Source of the DNA: Meloidogyne chitwoodi
Taxonomy: Eukaryota; Nematoda; Chromadorea; Rhabditida; Meloidogynidae
DNA length: 46,796 nucleotides
Direction: 5' to 3'
Assembly: GCA_015183035.1 (NCBI GenBank)
Contig: JACZZP010000028.1
Location: 1-46,796 of the forward strand
Part shown: positions 42,692 through 46,796 of the stretch, piece after piece
Layout of the letters: each line of letters starts with the position of its first letter
Numbering within the stretch: the stretch's first letter is position 1
Translations under genes and position numbers: made by a program
The notes under the pieces: generated by a model
Seen by the model: the letters and a program-made list of their open reading frames with translations, nothing else
What the model was told of the DNA's origin: nothing
Database searches by the model: none

Positions 42692-45393
42692 TTTTCTTTG
42701 GACCGGCTGTAGAAGAATTAATAATAATATTCTGGCCAAACGAGAATAAATTAAAATTAATTGAGGACAGTTTGAAATATTGGAAAATGAAAGAAGTACA
42801 AATTAGAATTACTCTTGTCATGAATGAGCCCGAGTGTCCAAGAAGAAGAAAAAATGCAAAATTTCAATGTAAAAATTTATCTGAATCTTTTGGAATAGGA
42901 TTCCAATCCTATGATGGAAGTTTGAAAAATTTATTGGAAATTCAGAAGCGTATGTCTCTATACGATTGTATTTCTGATGAAGAGGAAGAAGAAATTGAAA
43001 CATATGAAGATGAAGATGAAGATATTGATATGCCGCTTGTAGGCTATATCAAGACTAAGAAAAAACAAGAAGAAAAAATTAAAAAATTAAAAGAAAAGGA
43101 AGAAAATAAAAAATTAAAAAGTTTTTTACCTAATTTTGGAAATGGCCCGAGTACTTCGACTGGCTTTATTTCAATATTATCTTTAATTATTTTTTTATTT
43201 TGTCTATTTCAAACAACGTTTGCGCTCAATTGGGAGTGCGAAGATTGTGAAGATTTTATACCAAGTATAGTGGAAAAAAGAAATTTGGCTGAAATTAATG
43301 CTGGCCTCCAAGTAAGTATGAAAGAAATTAATATAGAAAAATTGGTATTAGATGGTAATTTAAAAAATAGTCGAAATCCCGTACTTTGGTGCGGCACTCG
43401 TCCAAATACTTTATGGACCTTCCCAAATAGAGAAAACTCTCCCTTTTGTCAAGATTTAAGTAATAGAAGATGGAAAAATTTGGGAGTCACTCTATATACA
43501 CATACTACCAAACCAAAGCCCTTAGAGGCCAATCATTGTTCCGCAAAAATCACCCGAGAAAATTATTATACTAATCTTTTAGGGGACAAGTTCTTTCGCT
43601 TAGAGAAAGAAATTATCCCCGTTACAAAGGAAGAATGTAAAAAGATGGAACTTAACAAGATATGCCCCTTTAATTTGAAACCCCTCCTTAAAAATGAGGA
43701 TGGATATGCCTCTGGGGAAATCCTGAAAATTGACTTCCCCGGCAGGTTTACAAGTTTTTTCACAGGGGAAAAAACAGAAACAATTGTTAACTGTTACCTT
43801 AGACCTACTAATCTATTTTATTCCACTCAAACATTACATTTAATTTCCCCAATTCATCCCGTCGAGAACTGTCATTACCTTTCAGAATATTGCCTCCTCC
43901 CTGACAATTCTAGTCTTATTTGGACTAATAATTGCCCTAATCATAATTGTCAAACTTGCAATCATGATTATTTCCAACAAATGGAAGGGGAATTTAGTCA
44001 AACTAATGGAAAAATAATTTGGATTTCCCGTACAAAAGAGCAAGCTTTGTCCTTTGCTCCCAAACCCCCAAAAGAAATGGCTTGTAATGGCCGTACAATT
44101 AGAGTTTCAGAACAAGGTTATGCAATTGAAGAAAAAGAATATACTAGAATGCTCACAATTCGATCCGCAAGAGAAGTTGATGAGGAGCAATTAGCTGTTA
44201 GTTTGACAGCTGCTGAACTCACAATTAGAAAATTACAGGATTCTGTCTTGAGGGAAAAATGTCAGGAGGAAACCTTTAGACATTTTAACCCCACCTTACA
44301 AGCTAGAAAAGTTTTCAAAAAATCAAACTTAGTGGCTCGTTGGATCAGCGAAGACACTATGGAAATTTTTGCCTGTACCGAATTAGGTGTTCAAGAATTA
44401 AAATTTAGACCGGTCTCCCAGTGTTATAAATACATCCCGGTCCTCCTTGAAATTCCCAAGAAAAAATTTGAACTTCAAAATAAAAAATTCGAAATTTTTC
44501 TTGATCCTGAATTAAGAATTCTTTCCGCCACTTCCCCCGAGGCTGACTGTTCCAGATTTCAGAAAACTTATCTGGAACTGGAACCAAATCAATGGATTAT
44601 GATCGATACTCGATCTGGGATTTCAGAACCCGTTAAAAGGGAACACATTCATATTTATAGGGACAATACTTCGATATTGGACTTAGATATGGGTCCCCTT
44701 ATTTTCCATGAGTGGATTACAAAAAATGATTCAACTGAAATACCCTTTAGGCATATTAATGAATTAAATCAATTTGACCAATGGAAAGAAAATGAAAAAA
44801 CCGAAGAGCATACAAGAGCTTTGACTCTTGGAGCGTTACCAGGTGGACTTACTGGAGTCGCAAAACAATGGTTCCTAGAAAAATTAAAATTTCTTTTAGA
44901 CTGGTGGATGATCGCCTCATGCGGTTATGCTACCTTTCTTTTTATAAGGGATATCGTTTTACCACTAACTCTCACCCAATGTTTATTACCTATATGGGGA
45001 TCCTTCCGAGCATTAATTGGAAGAAGAAGAGAAAACCGGGACATGGAAGAATTAACCCGAAGACTTCGTGAGATGGAAACCCGGTCCCGTCGAAAAGACA
45101 GTGCTCCTTCAATTAGAAGCCAATCTTCTACGCCACCACGTAGAATGTTAGCCCACCCCGTTAGTAGTGCCCTTTTTTCCAAGAAGGATCAATCGGTAAA
45201 AATCTTTATCCCCCCGGATATTCACAGGGAAAGATCCAAATCGGTACAAAGTGATCGGTCAAGGAATACAGACCGATCAGAATCCTATTCCGGAACGTCT
45301 CGGAATCAATCTAGAGAACGTTCCCGAGACCGATCCGAAACATTGTCACCGACAGTTATGCGCCGGGAGTCTGTCACAGAACCTAAAAGTTAG
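42661..45393 (+). CDS. Env-like membrane glycoprotein ORF of the BEL/Pao element
   Basis: The open frame has 910 codons; the first ATG in frame is at 42787, so expression from an upstream frame or by splicing is likely. The N-terminal 165 residues are hydrophilic, with an acidic block (EEEEEIETYEDEDEDID) and a Lys/Glu-rich helix. A hydrophobic segment of about 20 residues (about 168-187, ending TTFA) looks like an internal signal sequence before a Cys-rich ectodomain (WECEDCEDF, LWCGTRP, CPNHNCQTCNHD). A second hydrophobic segment at about 745-780 (near 44900-45000) would anchor it, followed by a tail rich in Arg-Ser pairs. This layout is that of a type I envelope protein. I do not see a firm match to a known fusion-protein family. 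The stop TAG (45391-45393) lies inside the 3' LTR. Confidence 0.75.
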   Translation: MEEEKEIHKLIFFGPAVEELIIIFWPNENKLKLIEDSLKYWKMKEVQIRITLVMNEPECPRRRKNAKFQCKNLSESFGIGFQSYDGSLKNLLEIQKRMSLYDCISDEEEEEIETYEDEDEDIDMPLVGYIKTKKKQEEKIKKLKEKEENKKLKSFLPNFGNGPSTSTGFISILSLIIFLFCLFQTTFALNWECEDCEDFIPSIVEKRNLAEINAGLQVSMKEINIEKLVLDGNLKNSRNPVLWCGTRPNTLWTFPNRENSPFCQDLSNRRWKNLGVTLYTHTTKPKPLEANHCSAKITRENYYTNLLGDKFFRLEKEIIPVTKEECKKMELNKICPFNLKPLLKNEDGYASGEILKIDFPGRFTSFFTGEKTETIVNCYLRPTNLFYSTQTLHLISPIHPVENCHYLSEYCLLPDNSSLIWTNNCPNHNCQTCNHDYFQQMEGEFSQTNGKIIWISRTKEQALSFAPKPPKEMACNGRTIRVSEQGYAIEEKEYTRMLTIRSAREVDEEQLAVSLTAAELTIRKLQDSVLREKCQEETFRHFNPTLQARKVFKKSNLVARWISEDTMEIFACTELGVQELKFRPVSQCYKYIPVLLEIPKKKFELQNKKFEIFLDPELRILSATSPEADCSRFQKTYLELEPNQWIMIDTRSGISEPVKREHIHIYRDNTSILDLDMGPLIFHEWITKNDSTEIPFRHINELNQFDQWKENEKTEEHTRALTLGALPGGLTGVAKQWFLEKLKFLLDWWMIASCGYATFLFIRDIVLPLTLTQCLLPIWGSFRALIGRRRENRDMEELTRRLREMETRSRRKDSAPSIRSQSSTPPRRMLAHPVSSALFSKKDQSVKIFIPPDIHRERSKSVQSDRSRNTDRSESYSGTSRNQSRERSRDRSETLSPTVMRRESVTEPKS

Positions 45394-46748
45394 GTTCTGA
45401 ATAAATAAATTAATTAATAATAGGTAAAAATAAAATTAAAAATTAAATAAATAAATTAATTAATTAAAAATAATAAATAAATATATTTAAATTAATTTAA
45501 TAAATAAATAAAAATATTAAAAATAAATAAAAATAATAAAAAAGAAAAATACAAAAATAAACTTGAATTACAAAAATACAAAAATATTTAAATAAATACA
45601 AAATTTATAAATTTGGTCTTAAAATAAAGATTAGACATTTTTCTAAAATCAGTAGTAGAAAAAAGTCTGTACAATATTTTTAGACTGAAATATGAGGCCT
45701 AAACCAAACCAATAAAAATAAAAAATTAAAAGTGCAAAATTGTTCAATTTTTTGATCAAAATAAAACAATTAATCACTTCTCTTTTTCTTTTAATTTTCA
45801 AGAATTAGCTATTAGCTAACAAATTCTCCCAAACAAAAAATATAAAAAAGAGTGGGAAGAAATAAATAATTAAAAAGTAAAATTAAAAGAAATAGCCCAC
45901 TCAAAATAATTAAATAATAAACTTTATCTTTCTTTTAGAATTTTTTAGTGTGATAGACTAATAGTGTTTACAATTAAATTTTAATTGGCCAACTGGAAAT
46001 AAATATATGGCAATTGTTAATCGTCCAATTAAAATTAAACAATTTACTAATAAAACAAAGAATATTATTATTAGAAATACAAATAAAAATATTGGCAAAT
46101 TGAACAAAAACTTTTTAATTATATTTTTTGAACTAAATGCACTTTTAGAAAGAATTTTATTATATCAAAATGACAACTGTTTAAAAGAATTAAAGAAATA
46201 ATTAACAAAAATATATTAGATATATAATGTTTAAAAGTTACCCAATTTTATCTCATTTTATTTTTTTTATTAATTTTATAAAAACTTTAATTAAATTTTG
46301 TATTTTTAATAAATAAATAAATATTATTCTTTTTAATTTTTTTTTTTTTTTTTTATTCCCAACTTTTAATATTTCAAATTTTTAATTAAATTTTGTTTTA
46401 AATAAATAAATAAATACATATATATTATAAATTAATATCCAATTTCCTAGTTCACAATTTTTAAATTTAAATATTCGTTTTTAAACATTTTAATTGATTT
46501 TAATTACCCAAGTTTAAGTTCAAGTTTAAGTTTGAGTTTGAGAATTAATAATATTAACTACTACAAAAGCTACAAAAAAGAAATCTACAATTACATCAAC
46601 CACAAAAACGAAGAAAAACGATTTGTTTCTCCTTCTATTATTTACAACATAATAGATTTATTCTTTATTATAGAAAGAAAAATAATCAGCTTTGACTGAT
46701 TTTGAATTTGATTGGTTAGTTTTTAAATTATTCTAGGTATCTCGAACA
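45372..46748 (+). repeat. 3' LTR, 1377 bp
   Basis: It matches the 5' LTR by eye over its whole length; the one difference found is an 18-T run in place of 17 T near 46340. There is no convincing polypurine tract directly upstream: the last bases before it, gttatgcgccgggagtc, are coding sequence of the env-like ORF. The LTR supplies the last codons and stop of that ORF. Confidence 0.96.
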
Positions 46749-46796
46749 TTTATTTATTTTTTTTTAAAAAAAATTGGGCTAAAATTTTAATATTTT
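46749..46796. repeat. Inverted-repeat-rich satellite, right block (continues past the window)
   Basis: The sequence after the 3' LTR, including ttgggctaaaattttaatat, is the same satellite unit interrupted at 33072, beginning with the second copy of the ttta target duplication. The array therefore extends beyond the window. Confidence 0.9.

Larger units (their letters stand above)
33073..46748 (+). mobile_element. BEL/Pao LTR retrotransposon, about 13.7 kb, with env-like ORF
   Basis: Two LTRs start tgtcacag and end ctcgaaca, with TG...CA termini and a 4-bp target duplication ttta (33069-33072 and 46749-46752) in the satellite. The order gag, protease (A17 type), reverse transcriptase, RNase H, integrase and DUF5641-like tail is diagnostic of BEL/Pao. 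A third, env-like ORF follows. The LTRs appear identical except for one T in a T run, so the insertion is very recent. At 13.7 kb it is large for the family because of long LTRs, a 1.4-kb leader and extra 3' coding sequence. Confidence 0.96.

Overview
The window looks like a piece of an AT-rich nematode chromosome. Evidence: introns of mostly 37-55 nt with short T-rich acceptors, a FEM-2/PPM1F-type PP2C gene, three genes packed head to tail on one strand with small gaps, a BEL/Pao element whose reverse transcriptase carries YVDN, and abundant A/T homopolymers. A root-knot-nematode-like genome would fit, but the sequence alone does not prove the genus.

Layout. (1) 1-21381 is one tandem satellite array: 35 complete units of about 603 bp, nearly identical, each with a long phased A-tract domain and a short C-rich domain. 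(2) 21382-24550 is a graveyard of gene fragments on the minus strand: two Hsp70 5' pseudogenes that share their upstream flank, the second joined to a broken ZIP (SLC39A7-like) zinc-transporter fragment. (3) 24551-30364 holds three minus-strand genes whose exon phases close exactly in my models: mitochondrial tryptophanyl-tRNA synthetase, a FEM-2/PPM1F-like PP2C phosphatase, and the 3' half of an OS-9/erlectin-type ER lectin. The synthetase is interrupted in a coding exon by a 654-bp non-autonomous Merlin element with an 8-bp target duplication. (4) 30391-33072, resuming at 46749, is a second satellite of about 160-170 bp per unit, rich in inverted repeats. It is split by a 1146-bp hAT-like element (31355-32500) that contains GGAAC-type repeats and a tRNA-like Pol III module, and by a very young 13.7-kb BEL/Pao retrotransposon (33073-46748).

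The BEL/Pao element has 1376/1377-bp LTRs that appear to differ only by one T in a T run, a gag-pol ORF, a frame break inside the integrase domain, an uncharacterised C-terminal extension, and an env-like third ORF whose stop codon lies inside the 3' LTR. The lectin gene's upstream exons are not in the window. Either they lie beyond the right edge, across an intron of more than 16 kb filled with repeats, or the gene is truncated.

Most novel-looking points: the second satellite, where hairpin arms change in a compensatory way between units and a hAT inserted across a hairpin apex; the homogeneous A-tract satellite with a G-rich minus strand; the fresh transposon insertion in an otherwise open synthetase gene; and the unusual 3' coding region of the BEL/Pao element. 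All coordinates and alignments were made by eye.
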